A stretch of DNA of 64,000 nucleotides from CAYZJV01 sp049310885 (GCF_049310885.1 NZ_JBMDYO010000005.1:110160-174159); one strand, 5' to 3'; positions 27,964 through 35,582 are shown, counted from the first letter of the stretch. Numbers and translations are program-made. The notes: generated from the letters alone by a model not told the origin.

Positions 27964-27992
27964 ACTATAGTTGACAATCGGTGGTCTATCAA
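27964..27992 (-). promoter_or_regulatory. Promoter of the FNR-type gene, leaderless type
   Basis: -35 TTGATA (27987-27992), 17-base spacer, -10 TATAGT (27964-27969). Six bases separate the -10 from the ATG at 27957, so +1 coincides with the start codon. No Shine-Dalgarno sequence is possible. Confidence 0.7.
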
Positions 27993-28056
27993 CCTGATCG
28001 CATGCCGTCGGTACAATCCTCTATACGACTGAAGAACGGAATGCAAATCCAGCTAC

Positions 28057-28272
28057 CTATTTCTCTTTCAGGACCGTGTAGCCGAGTGCCTCGATACGCT
28101 CTTTGACTTTTGTGGAATCTATGACCGCCTCATCGATATCTACCTTCACCCGAGATGAGTTGAAAAGAACCTGAGAGGATTGTACTCCTTCTGTCTTCTT
28201 CAACATTCCGTCTATCTTTGCCATACAACTCGGACAGGTAAGTGTTTCCAATTGATACGTTATGTGCTTCAT
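28057..28272 (-). CDS. Heavy-metal-associated (HMA/CopZ-like) protein
   Basis: A 71-residue cytosolic metal carrier of the ferredoxin-like HMA fold. The metal site TCPSCMAK (CXXC at about residues 13-16) sits at the usual place, but the residue before the first Cys is Thr where Gly-Met is typical. The ending EALGYTVLKEK is also family-typical. Such proteins pass Cu(I) or another soft metal to ATPases or enzymes; no copper ATPase lies in the window. AAGGAGG is upstream of the ATG. Its promoter carries an FNR-type box, and the FNR-type regulator gene is next downstream. Confidence 0.85.
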   Translation of the reverse strand: MKHITYQLETLTCPSCMAKIDGMLKKTEGVQSSQVLFNSSRVKVDIDEAVIDSTKVKERIEALGYTVLKEK

Positions 28273-28301
28273 AGGGCACCTCCTTGTTTGGGATATACCC
28301 T

Positions 28302-28343
28302 GTTATAGCTCATTGTAAAACAGCTATCCTTGATCTAGGTCAA
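28302..28343 (-). promoter_or_regulatory. Class II FNR-type promoter of the HMA gene
   Basis: FNR box TTGACCTAGATCAA at 28330-28343 (nine of ten consensus bases of TTGAT-N4-ATCAA). A -10 box TATAAC lies at 28302-28307, predicting +1 near 28295. The box is then centred at -41.5, the standard position for class II FNR activation. There is no good -35, as expected for an activated promoter. Confidence 0.65.
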
Positions 28344-28359
28344 ATTTCGCTACCTTTCC

Positions 28360-29358
28360 CTATATTTTTTCGGGTAGTTTCAGGTGCCATGTCCGCCAAA
28401 GTGTCTGGACTGTCTCCACCACAAAACCAAGTACCATCACGATAACGAGGAATGTCGGGAGATATGACCATAGCCGCTGCAGTACCGAAACATCCGCGGA
28501 TCCGATCTTCATTGCGCTCCTCATCTCCTGAACGAAATTCGGATTCCAAAGGCCTGACCCGGCTACGATATAGAGCGATATAGCAAGTGAGACGAACTTC
28601 AAGCCAATCGTCAATACAGCCAACCGTTTTGATTGGACGCCAGTATAGAGTTTGGCAAATTCGATCCCCATGGCGATAACGATAGTAAGATTGATGAGAA
28701 CGAGCATCCTTTGAAACACATGTGGAACGAAGGGACTTACTATGTGGATAGATTTTTCTAAATCGGTAACCCTGAGGATCCAAGGAGCCGAATTCAGCCC
28801 TGCGAAAATCAAAACCAGGAACACCAATGATGCAATCGGTTCAGAGCGGGGAATAATCGTTGATTTTGAAGGAACGTCTGGGAGACTTTCAAGAGACCAC
28901 TGTTCAAGCGGAGCATCCACACCACGTCGCTTCTGTTGCCACTCGATAATCCAGAAGGTAATTGTTACCCAAGCAAAAGCCTGGGCATACGCACCGAAAA
29001 GTGTTCCTACCAATTGAGTGAAGAAGGTTCCGACAGAACTGGGGGTGTTGAATAAAAAACCGATACCCAACGCAATCGAAATTCCCAGAGTCACGGCAAA
29101 TCCGACAATCTTTAAAACCAGAATATAGAAATCAAAATAGTTGGGACCCACGAGGTAGCGCTCTGCGCCTCTATACGAATCGGCCAACAAAGCCGGGTCT
29201 CCCATTTCCTGTAGAATCTGCTCCACCGGACGGTCTTGAGCCATCTCTTCAATGAGACCACTCAGTTCTAAGCCTACATCTTCCCTTTGTGATTGAGGAA
29301 GTCTCTTTGTAACTGCATAGACATATCGCTCTATAAGCTGTTTTTCTGTATTTACCAT
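28360..29358 (-). CDS. HAAS-domain membrane protein, PadR partner
   Basis: 332 residues. The first 65 are a soluble HAAS-type helical domain (IERYVYAVTKRLPQSQREDVGLELSGLIEEM...). Several membrane helices follow (about 75-105, 115-140, 185-205, 225-245, 255-280, 305-325). HAAS proteins are usually encoded directly behind PadR-like repressors, as here (4-base gap), and are thought to take part in membrane signalling or regulation; the exact job is unknown. AGGAG precedes the ATG. The charged middle region (about 150-180) is probably cytoplasmic. Confidence 0.75.
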   Translation of the reverse strand: MVNTEKQLIERYVYAVTKRLPQSQREDVGLELSGLIEEMAQDRPVEQILQEMGDPALLADSYRGAERYLVGPNYFDFYILVLKIVGFAVTLGISIALGIGFLFNTPSSVGTFFTQLVGTLFGAYAQAFAWVTITFWIIEWQQKRRGVDAPLEQWSLESLPDVPSKSTIIPRSEPIASLVFLVLIFAGLNSAPWILRVTDLEKSIHIVSPFVPHVFQRMLVLINLTIVIAMGIEFAKLYTGVQSKRLAVLTIGLKFVSLAISLYIVAGSGLWNPNFVQEMRSAMKIGSADVSVLQRLWSYLPTFLVIVMVLGFVVETVQTLWRTWHLKLPEKI

Positions 29359-29362
29359 ATCG

Positions 29363-29716
29363 CTACTCCTGTCTCAACAAACCGATCATCGATTTGGTCA
29401 CGTCCTGCCACTCTTTTGACAATAGTTCCAACATATCCCGCCCATGCTTGGTAAGGGCATAATATTTACGGGGTTTTGTCCCATCGGTATCCCACATACT
29501 TTCCAGGAGTTGTTGTGATTCCAACCTTCTCAGTAGGGGATATAATGTCCCAGCTTCTACCGGAATACCTTTCTCTCGTAATACTTCTACCAGTGAGTAG
29601 CCATACTGGGGTTTCTGCAGCTGACTTAGGACGCTCAGGACTACAGTCCCTCGGCGGAGTTCCATACTCAAGTTCTCGAATGTCTTAGCGAATTCGTTTC
29701 CTTCAGTTTGCTTCAT
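29363..29716 (-). CDS. PadR-family transcriptional repressor
   Basis: 117-residue winged-helix regulator. The PadR core reads MELRRGTVVLSVLSQLQKPQYGYSLVEVL...VEAGTLYPLLRRLESQQLL, then KPRKYYALTKHGRDML. The ATG at 29716 is exactly the predicted transcription start of a consensus-like promoter. An internal ATG at 29665 would also give a complete PadR fold if a longer leader were used. The promoter contains a dyad that is a good candidate for autorepression. Cotranscribed with the HAAS protein, the usual PadR arrangement. Confidence 0.85.
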   Translation of the reverse strand: MKQTEGNEFAKTFENLSMELRRGTVVLSVLSQLQKPQYGYSLVEVLREKGIPVEAGTLYPLLRRLESQQLLESMWDTDGTKPRKYYALTKHGRDMLELLSKEWQDVTKSMIGLLRQE

Positions 29717-29722
29717 AGCCTT

Positions 29723-29752
29723 ACTATACTGTATGACATACACTATTGTCAA
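29723..29752 (-). promoter_or_regulatory. padR promoter with internal operator dyad, leaderless type
   Basis: -35 TTGACA (29747-29752), 18-base spacer, -10 TATAGT (29723-29728), six bases to the ATG. A 13-base dyad, TGTATGTCATACA (29730-29742), fills the spacer, so a bound PadR dimer would block RNA polymerase directly. Confidence 0.7.
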
Positions 29753-29754
29753 TA

Positions 29755-29798
29755 CAATAATAAAGGGCGCAGCGCACTAATTGTCATGCACCACGCCC
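29755..29798 (-). terminator. Rho-independent terminator after the DUF2202 gene
   Basis: A 12-pair stem (with three G-U pairs) between GGGCGTGGTGCA and TGCGCTGCGCCC, 10-base loop, then TTTATTATTG. It separates the DUF2202 unit from the padR promoter. Confidence 0.7.
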
Positions 29799-29832
29799 GT
29801 GTCCCTACAGCGTTCATTATGTCTACAGAAAA

Positions 29833-30486
29833 CTACTTTCCTAGGATCGCATCCAGCTCTCCAACGGTGATATACTGAGCTTCATAGGATTGCCCTACCC
29901 GCTCCAACATTCCGGCAAACGAACGCATATGGTTCTCCGATCCTCGTAACAGCGAGGTATAGACATGCATGGTCAGTGGATCGTCGCTTTTCTCAAGAAG
30001 CCTCTTGAGATCGTAGATATCCAAGTCTTCAATAATCGCTCCTACGGTTAAGGCCTCTACTGCAGAGGCAGAACCTTTTGCCACCAAGTCATCATATAGG
30101 CTTTGTAGCTCTTTATTGACGAACTCGCCAGGTGCCGAACCGATTACCGGATCCGCAATCCCCTTCGTAGCCATCAATGCCGCAACCGTATCCATATGGC
30201 GCTGTTCACTGCGTGCAATATTGGCGAACGTGCGGATTCCCCACTGTTCATACAATGCAAGGTAGACATCTCGGGCAAGTTTCTCCTCTTCCCGCATGAG
30301 GAGGATTCCCTCCTCGTCGGTCAGATCAGGAGTGGTTTCGGAGACCACGACCGGTCCTTCCGCTTGCGCTTCACTAGCCAAATCAGGATTGGCTTCCATG
30401 TATTCGACTGCTCCTTGGCCCCAAAGGGTAGTCATTGCCAAGGTCAACAGAACCACTGTCGCTATCAAGATAGATTTTTTGGTCAT
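29833..30486 (-). CDS. Secreted DUF2202 protein, ferritin-like
   Basis: 217 residues with a signal peptide (MTKKSILIATVVLLTLAM..., likely cleaved near residue 25). The mature part matches DUF2202: MREEEKLARDVYLALYEQWG, then SEQRHMDTVAALM and SENHMRSFAGMLE. These ExxH/EQRHM-type helices resemble a ferritin-like metal-binding bundle. The biochemical function of DUF2202 is not established. The ATG at 30486 has a ribosome-binding site (AAGGAGAAAG). It lies 23 bases behind the preceding secreted protein, so the two are probably made together. Confidence 0.8.
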   Translation of the reverse strand: MTKKSILIATVVLLTLAMTTLWGQGAVEYMEANPDLASEAQAEGPVVVSETTPDLTDEEGILLMREEEKLARDVYLALYEQWGIRTFANIARSEQRHMDTVAALMATKGIADPVIGSAPGEFVNKELQSLYDDLVAKGSASAVEALTVGAIIEDLDIYDLKRLLEKSDDPLTMHVYTSLLRGSENHMRSFAGMLERVGQSYEAQYITVGELDAILGK

Positions 30487-30509
30487 GGCTTTCTCCTTGT
30501 ATTTCACTA

Positions 30510-30983
30510 CTACCAGCGAGCTCTAGCTGGTCCATACGAACCCTGAGCTGCATTCGGCTGGTACATCATATGTCTACCATAATAGTACTGCTGTCCCTGA
30601 AATTGGTTACCCACGGTATTGCGACCCCCGAATGGTGTAGAAGCACCGGGATATCCTTTTGATGGACCGTAACTTCTACCAGCACCATATCCAGCTCCAA
30701 ATTGGGCATCTTGCATGAGTTCGAAACGTTCGGCTTGGAATGCTCTCAACTCTTCAACATCGACTCCCTCAGCATACAAAGGACACGCCGCCAGCTCTTC
30801 ATCGGTCAGGGTCTGCCAACGCTGAATTGGACGGGTCACGGTATCCGAACTCTCTTCATCCGCTACCACAGAAGCAGCTTGGTAGCCACCGAATCCTCCA
30901 CGACCAACAACACCGGCGCTGATTGTCGCGGCGACCATAACGATAACCATGATCGTAACTAAAACTCTCTTCTTCTTAACCAT
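30510..30983 (-). CDS. Secreted Gly/Tyr-rich protein, unknown function
   Basis: 157 residues, unrecognised. An N-terminal signal or anchor helix (residues 6-27) is followed by a segment with DEELAACPLYAEGVDVEELRAFQAERFELM. The C-terminal half (about 93-157) is low-complexity, rich in Gly, Tyr, Gln and Pro. A hairpin GAGCC/GGCTC (30997-31010) lies just upstream of its Shine-Dalgarno AAGGAG. First gene of a two-gene unit with the DUF2202 protein, which suggests a shared envelope role. Confidence 0.6.
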   Translation of the reverse strand: MVKKKRVLVTIMVIVMVAATISAGVVGRGGFGGYQAASVVADEESSDTVTRPIQRWQTLTDEELAACPLYAEGVDVEELRAFQAERFELMQDAQFGAGYGAGRSYGPSKGYPGASTPFGGRNTVGNQFQGQQYYYGRHMMYQPNAAQGSYGPARARW

Positions 30984-31087
30984 CTTTTTCTCCTTCGAGC
31001 CAATCGGCTCTTATCTGGTATGACCGAAGGATACTGGATGTATATATACGAAAGCTGAGCAGAAGATAAAGATTCGGTAAAGGTGAA

Positions 31088-32494
31088 TTAATTTTTTTTG
31101 GAGGAGGTATTGACTGCAGCTTTCCTTAGTCGATTGTTCACCGCAATCCCGATACCGGTCTCAGGCAACAATCTTACTACAAGCAAAGAGAGTGATTTAC
31201 CGTCGAGTCTCCTCATAGCCTGATATAGTCTGTTGGCAGCTTCAGCCGGATCGGCTTTTTTACTGAGATACTCCACCGGACCGTGGAAAACCTCCCCGCT
31301 CTCGCCGAACAAGAGGACACCGACATCGCTTCTCGATGCATACTCATGCAAATCGTCGACAATCCAAAGCGGTGTGGTGGTAGCATAGTGGCTTGGCATC
31401 AAACCCGGACTGACCATCGATGCATCCGCTACTTCCTCTACATCTGAACGTACAGGACCAATGCACGATTCTATTGCCTGCTGATCTATACCACCGGGTC
31501 TCAAGATTTTTGGAGTCTCACCAAGGAATGAGATCACCGTAGATTCGATTCCCACGGTACATGCCCCTCCATCGATGATTGCGGCACAGGCGTCACCAAG
31601 CTGCTGGTGTACATGCATTGCCGTTGTTGGACTGGTGTACCCGAAGAGATTCGCACTTGGAGCTGCGATTGGTTTGCCCGAAAGACGGATCAATGCCAAG
31701 GCGATGGGATTACTGGGCATCCTCACCGCAACCGTAGGAGTCCCTGCGGTTACGATCGATGGTACCAACGGTGATTTCGGCAGGACGATCGTCAATGGTC
31801 CAGGCCAAAACCGTTTCATGAGCTGTTCAGCTCTCTCAGTTATTTCTGTGACCAATGAATCCATCTGTTTCTGATCTCCGACATGGACGATCAGCGGATC
31901 ATACAGTGGTCGTTTCTTTGCTGCAAAGATCTGCTCAACGGCAATCGGATTTGTTGCATCGGCACCTAATCCATAGACAGTTTCGGTCGGAAAGGCAACT
32001 AACGCTCCGTCTCTGATCTTTTGAGCTCCATCGGCTAGGGCAGCTTCCAGTTGTCGGTACGGCTGTGGATGCGATACGATCCATGCCGCTATATCCCGGT
32101 AATTGTGGAAATGTAAAGTAAGCGTTCCCGGAAGAGTCGAGGAGACCTCTTCAGCGGCCTGTCTATGAGAGAAGGAGACACTGTGTCCTGGATGTATCGT
32201 GTAGGCAATATCTTCCCTATTGAGGTACTGATTGAACTGGATTGCTACACCCGATTGTCGAACCAGGTTTTCTACCAGTCCATGGTCTGCAATTCCCTCA
32301 TCGTCTTCACCGACCACCAATCTGTAGTGCTCCTGCAATACGAGCATGGCAGAGACAAACCCCTTGGAGAGACTTTTGCAGTCAGAGCCATCGCTTGAGG
32401 TTCGTATCTCATCTAGGATGATCCTCATTCCAAGCAAGATAACCGAACCTTCCATGACAAGATTATGGCTCTGTTCTCTCTGATCAAAAGACAT
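31088..32494 (-). CDS. Threonylcarbamoyl-AMP synthase (Sua5) with extra N-terminal region
   Basis: Makes threonylcarbamoyl-AMP for the t6A37 tRNA modification. Residues about 155-335 form the YrdC/Sua5 core (GALVAFPTETVYGLGADA, FAAKKRPLYDPLIVHV, FWPGPLTIVL, PIAAPSANLFG...SPTTA). A C-terminal Sua5 domain (about 350-468) follows. Residues 1-150 are additional and I do not recognise them; they are mixed helix and strand with a His-rich stretch, HPGHSVSFSHRQ. The whole is 468 residues against about 350 for ordinary Sua5. The ATG at 32494 has GAGAGGAG upstream, and in-frame sequence before it lies in the promoter. Confidence 0.85.
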   Translation of the reverse strand: MSFDQREQSHNLVMEGSVILLGMRIILDEIRTSSDGSDCKSLSKGFVSAMLVLQEHYRLVVGEDDEGIADHGLVENLVRQSGVAIQFNQYLNREDIAYTIHPGHSVSFSHRQAAEEVSSTLPGTLTLHFHNYRDIAAWIVSHPQPYRQLEAALADGAQKIRDGALVAFPTETVYGLGADATNPIAVEQIFAAKKRPLYDPLIVHVGDQKQMDSLVTEITERAEQLMKRFWPGPLTIVLPKSPLVPSIVTAGTPTVAVRMPSNPIALALIRLSGKPIAAPSANLFGYTSPTTAMHVHQQLGDACAAIIDGGACTVGIESTVISFLGETPKILRPGGIDQQAIESCIGPVRSDVEEVADASMVSPGLMPSHYATTTPLWIVDDLHEYASRSDVGVLLFGESGEVFHGPVEYLSKKADPAEAANRLYQAMRRLDGKSLSLLVVRLLPETGIGIAVNNRLRKAAVNTSSKKN

Positions 32495-32521
32495 GTTTGT
32501 GCTCCTCTCCCGGTTTGCTGC

Positions 32522-32551
32522 AGTATATAGGCAATACGATTTCCCAATCAA
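32522..32551 (-). promoter_or_regulatory. Promoter of the Sua5-type gene
   Basis: -35 TTGATT (32546-32551), 18-base spacer, -10 TATACT (32522-32527), followed by a short leader with GAGGAG before the ATG at 32494. Confidence 0.6.
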
Positions 32552-32667
32552 TAGAGCCAACTGCCTCAGCTTAGGTAACGACTGCCAAGATTGTTCATTC
32601 CCCAACGAAACGAGGGTAGCGGAACAATTACTATTGGTCCATTACCGAGTGAGTGCAGGGAACGTAA

Positions 32668-32679
32668 GGCGAGATACCC
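32668..32679. repeat. 12-base direct repeat, copy A
   Basis: GGCGAGATACCC on the plus strand, identical to 32758-32769, 90 bases away. It bounds the GC-rich hairpin cluster on one side. Confidence 0.7.
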
Positions 32680-32734
32680 CGCCCCTTGGGGCGGCAGCGG
32701 AGGCGAAGCCTCCCGGGTCCAGGGCTTGCCCTGG
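32679..32734. repeat. Cluster of three GC-rich hairpins
   Basis: Three back-to-back palindromes: CCGCCCCTTGGGGCGG (32679-32694), GGAGGCGAAGCCTCC (32699-32713) and CCAGGGCTTGCCCTGG (32719-32734). They are much richer in GC than the surroundings. They lie between the Sua5-type promoter and the end of the UPF0316 gene. Could be a REP-like or miniature mobile element; there is no U tract as in a simple terminator. Confidence 0.6.
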
Positions 32735-32748
32735 GGGTGCGATACCAT

Positions 32749-33285
32749 TCATTTCCGGGCGAGATACCCACCACGGATTCCCTTTGCATCGTTTACCGCT
32801 ATTACAGCACCGGGGAAGGTGGTATTGATCACCTTTATGGCTTCGGTGGTCCGTTTCCGTTTGAGGTGGAGAATCAATAATTCCCGATTTCCGTTGCGAC
32901 CGGTTCCCTTCACTACCGTTACTGCGAAATGGGCATCACGCAAGGCGTCTGCAAGCAGCTTGCTCTTTGGCGATTCGGGAACTATTATCTGGATTGAGGC
33001 AAGGCCGAAGGCGAGCTTGTTCTCGAGCCAGGAACCGAGGTAGTTTCCTACGGCGAAGGCAGCAGCGAAGGCGACCATCCGAAGGGGGTCTTCTTTGAAC
33101 CCCTCGAGTACCGTTCCTGTGATGATCAGCCAAAGCAGGATATCGAAGAAGGCTATAATAGCCCCTTTTACCCGCTCTCCCCTGTTGATAAGGACCATGC
33201 GTAGTGTTGCGACCGTGACCTCGAAAATCTTACCGAAGAATATAATGAAGTAAATCCAGATTCCCAAATCCTGCAACACATCCAT
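32749..33285 (-). CDS. UPF0316/DUF2179-type membrane protein
   Basis: 178 residues with three membrane helices (about 10-28, 42-62, 68-85) and a C-terminal cytosolic DUF2179-like domain (about 95-178, ALRDAHFAVTVVKGTGRNGNRELLILHLKRK). Function is not established for the family. GGAGG is upstream of the ATG. The last codons contain a 12-base sequence repeated 90 bases downstream, so the 3' end borders a small inserted-looking element, although the protein ends in a normal place for the family. Confidence 0.8.
   Translation of the reverse strand: MDVLQDLGIWIYFIIFFGKIFEVTVATLRMVLINRGERVKGAIIAFFDILLWLIITGTVLEGFKEDPLRMVAFAAAFAVGNYLGSWLENKLAFGLASIQIIVPESPKSKLLADALRDAHFAVTVVKGTGRNGNRELLILHLKRKRTTEAIKVINTTFPGAVIAVNDAKGIRGGYLARK
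32758..32769. repeat. 12-base direct repeat, copy B, inside the UPF0316 gene end
   Basis: GGCGAGATACCC again, here encoding the GYLA of the UPF0316 C-terminus on the minus strand. Together with copy A it flanks the hairpin cluster. Confidence 0.7.
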
Positions 33286-33352
33286 TGCCCTACCTCCAAC
33301 GTAGACTCATCATTGCCAGTATATGCTCAATCGGCGCTATTGGGAACTACAC

Positions 33353-34024
33353 CTACCCATTTGTATCTCCGAAACGACGATAGAGAATGAATGAGACGAG
33401 CGTAAGAACAACCACCACTACCAAGGAGATATAGAACAGGGGTGAACCAATCTGGTCAAGACTTGCAGCGACCAAGGTTGTGGCTATCATGGTGGGGCAT
33501 AATCCCAGGATTCCTCCCGTTATGTAGGCAAGATAGGGAACTCTGAGCGAGCCTAAAAGTGCATTGGTAATTTCGTGAGGAATCTTTCCTATGAATTTGG
33601 TCATGAATGAGAACAGGAATGAGGAGTGTTGACTGAAGGCCTCCAGACGTCCCAGCCGGGGAAACTTTCCCACCAGACGCTCTACGAAGGTTCCTCCCGT
33701 GTAACGTCCGAGAAAGTAGGGTATCTGCATATTTATTGCAATACCGACAATATTTACCACCAATGCCCAACCGAAGGGGTAAATGCTTCCTACACCAATG
33801 TAGAGCAGCGCGAACGGTAGTCCGAAAGAGACCGACTTGAGTAAAAACAGTCCCATGAATGCAGCTGTGGTCAGCCATATACGGTCCTCGAAGCTATCTA
33901 CCAATGAGGTGACTGCGGTGGCACCACGGCTGACCATGAACCAGGTGAGCAGTACGAGTACCAATAGGAGGGGAATTATTCGGAGAATAGATGGAATGCT
34001 CGGTTTTCCCTTAATCACCTTCAT
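33353..34024 (-). CDS. TVP38/TMEM64 (VTT/DedA-like) membrane protein
   Basis: 223 residues, mostly hydrophobic. The VTT domain (about 60-180) contains the re-entrant-type ALLYIGVGSIYPFGWALVVNIVGIAINMQIPYFLGRYTGG and the conserved FMTKFIGKIPHEITNALLG. VTT/DedA-like proteins are linked to lipid flipping and membrane homeostasis; the specific role here is unknown. It starts inside the end of the AI-2E-type gene (14-base overlap) with AAAAGG upstream, so the two membrane proteins are translationally coupled. Confidence 0.82.
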   Translation of the reverse strand: MKVIKGKPSIPSILRIIPLLLVLVLLTWFMVSRGATAVTSLVDSFEDRIWLTTAAFMGLFLLKSVSFGLPFALLYIGVGSIYPFGWALVVNIVGIAINMQIPYFLGRYTGGTFVERLVGKFPRLGRLEAFSQHSSFLFSFMTKFIGKIPHEITNALLGSLRVPYLAYITGGILGLCPTMIATTLVAASLDQIGSPLFYISLVVVVVLTLVSFILYRRFGDTNG

Positions 34025-35141
34025 CGGTTACCTTTTTCCGTGCTAAGCGTTCACCGACCGATTCACGTACCAGGACGTAGACTACTGCAGCGAAAGGTAC
34101 TCCTGCCAGCATCCCCAACACACCGAACAGGTTTCCTCCCACCATGACTGCGGCCAATACCCAGAGTGCTGGGAGCCCTATGGAATCGCCGACAACTCGA
34201 GGATAGATCAAGTTCCCCTCGATCTGTTGGAGGACGAGAAAGAGTACAAGGAACCAGAGTGCTTGCATGGGATTGCTTACCAACATGAGCAATGCTCCAA
34301 CGATCGCTGCAATAAATGCACCTACGATGGGAATCAAAGCCGAGACCGATACGAGAGCTGCAACTAATACGGCGTAAGGGAAACGGAATATGAGCATGGA
34401 GACGAGGAACATGAGCCCTAAGATGACGGCCTCTGTACAAGCGCCAGCTACAAATTTACTGAAGGTGGTATTGACCAGATGGGCGGCGTGGACGATTTTC
34501 TTTCCCTTCTCTTGTTCTACGTAGGCGAACAGCAATCGTTTGAACTGCCTTGCCAGTTGTTCTTTCCTTGCCAACATATAGACGGAGAAAACGAGGCCGA
34601 GGATAAAGTTCACTACACCGCTGATAACCGATGAAGCCAAACCCACGGTGCTGCCTACTAATGCTGTAGAGCTCCGTTTAAGGAAGTCCAGGATCTCGCT
34701 TTTCATGTTGCCCCAGGAGATATCGAGTTCCTCCAGCCAGAAGCCGAGTTCAGGAAGTCTTTCGCCCAGTGATTCTCCCCACGCCCGTGTGGAGTCAATG
34801 AAGGAGGGAAAGCTTGTTGCCAGTTGTTCTATGGCTACCACGAGTTCGGGGATGACTATAAGGAGGAGCAAAGCTACTACGATAAGTACCAGAAGGAAGG
34901 TGAGGATAATCGAGAGCACTCTCCGCACTCCGCTCTTACCTTTTGTGAAGACCCGCTTTTCTAAAGCCCGCACGGGAACATTCAGGATAAAGGCGATGGC
35001 TCCTCCGGCTATAAGGGGTCCGACTACCGAGAGCAGTCGCCTACCTAGGGATATCAGGATAGTATGGTTCACCAAAGCCCAATACAGTACGATGCTGGCC
35101 GCACTAATAATGAGTATCTTTTTCACAAGCGATTTTTCCAC
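34011..35141 (-). CDS. AI-2E/PerM-family membrane transporter
   Basis: 376 residues of the AI-2E (formerly UPF0118) family. There are two N-terminal helices, a third after residue 60, a soluble segment (about 95-145) and a helix-rich C-terminal half with VSALIPIVGAFIAAIVGALLML and the family-typical LQQIEGNLIYPRVVGDSIGLPALWVL. Members export varied small solutes or ions; the name does not prove autoinducer transport. The start is GTG at 35139-35141 with GGGGAG eight bases upstream. A divergent promoter region separates it from the cupin gene. Confidence 0.85.
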   Translation of the reverse strand: MEKSLVKKILIISAASIVLYWALVNHTILISLGRRLLSVVGPLIAGGAIAFILNVPVRALEKRVFTKGKSGVRRVLSIILTFLLVLIVVALLLLIVIPELVVAIEQLATSFPSFIDSTRAWGESLGERLPELGFWLEELDISWGNMKSEILDFLKRSSTALVGSTVGLASSVISGVVNFILGLVFSVYMLARKEQLARQFKRLLFAYVEQEKGKKIVHAAHLVNTTFSKFVAGACTEAVILGLMFLVSMLIFRFPYAVLVAALVSVSALIPIVGAFIAAIVGALLMLVSNPMQALWFLVLFLVLQQIEGNLIYPRVVGDSIGLPALWVLAAVMVGGNLFGVLGMLAGVPFAAVVYVLVRESVGERLARKKVTDEGD

Positions 35142-35188
35142 TACGGTTTCTCCCCTTTAGCGCTTTCCTTCCGTCCCGATTTCGAGTA

Positions 35189-35217
35189 CCTATAGTATAA
35201 TATGATCAGACTGTCAG
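35189..35217. promoter_or_regulatory. Divergent promoter region, AI-2E-type gene and cupin
   Basis: On minus: -35 CTGACA (35212-35217), 17 bases, -10 TATAGG (35189-35194). On plus: a clean -10 TATAAT (35196-35201) for the cupin gene without a recognisable -35. The two promoters overlap, so they should exclude each other. Confidence 0.5.
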
Positions 35218-35249
35218 AAAAAGGGGCATAATACAAGCGAAAGGAGTCA

Positions 35250-35579
35250 ATGATGATTGAAAAAAGCTATGAGTATGCGGTTTCAGATGCCAAACATATC
35301 GAGAAACTGGTCGATGTCGATCCGGTGATGATCAACCATATGATTCTTACCAAGGGGGATTTCGTGCCTGACCACCATGCGAATTCCCTTGTGCATATGA
35401 TTGTGGTGCGGGGTAATTTGACGCTGGAGTTAGGTGAGCAGAAGCCCCACTCGTATGCTAAGGGGAATATCGTAAATATTCCCTATGGTACGTTCATGAA
35501 GGTGCGCAATGACCATGAAGAGGTTTGTGAGTTCTTTGTGGTGAAGGCGCCTAGCCCTCGTGTCTACGATCAGAAGTAG
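35250..35579 (+). CDS. Small cupin-domain protein
   Basis: 109 residues, one cupin barrel. The histidine pair in VPDHHANSLVHMIVVRGNLTLEL and the G-x-I-V-N-I-P-Y-G-T segment match the two cupin motifs, so a metal site is likely. Such stand-alone cupins can be isomerases, dioxygenases or ligand sensors; the substrate is unknown. The ATG at 35250 has AAAGGAG seven bases upstream; a second ATG follows directly. A 9-base-arm hairpin (35583-35602) follows the stop. Confidence 0.82.
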   Translation: MMIEKSYEYAVSDAKHIEKLVDVDPVMINHMILTKGDFVPDHHANSLVHMIVVRGNLTLELGEQKPHSYAKGNIVNIPYGTFMKVRNDHEEVCEFFVVKAPSPRVYDQK

Positions 35580-35582
35580 GTG

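Noticed and set aside
27970..27992. TTGA...TCAA symmetry inside the promoter of the FNR-type gene as an autoregulatory FNR site.
   Set aside because: The half sites are 14 bases apart instead of four between TTGAT and ATCAA, so it does not fit an FNR box.
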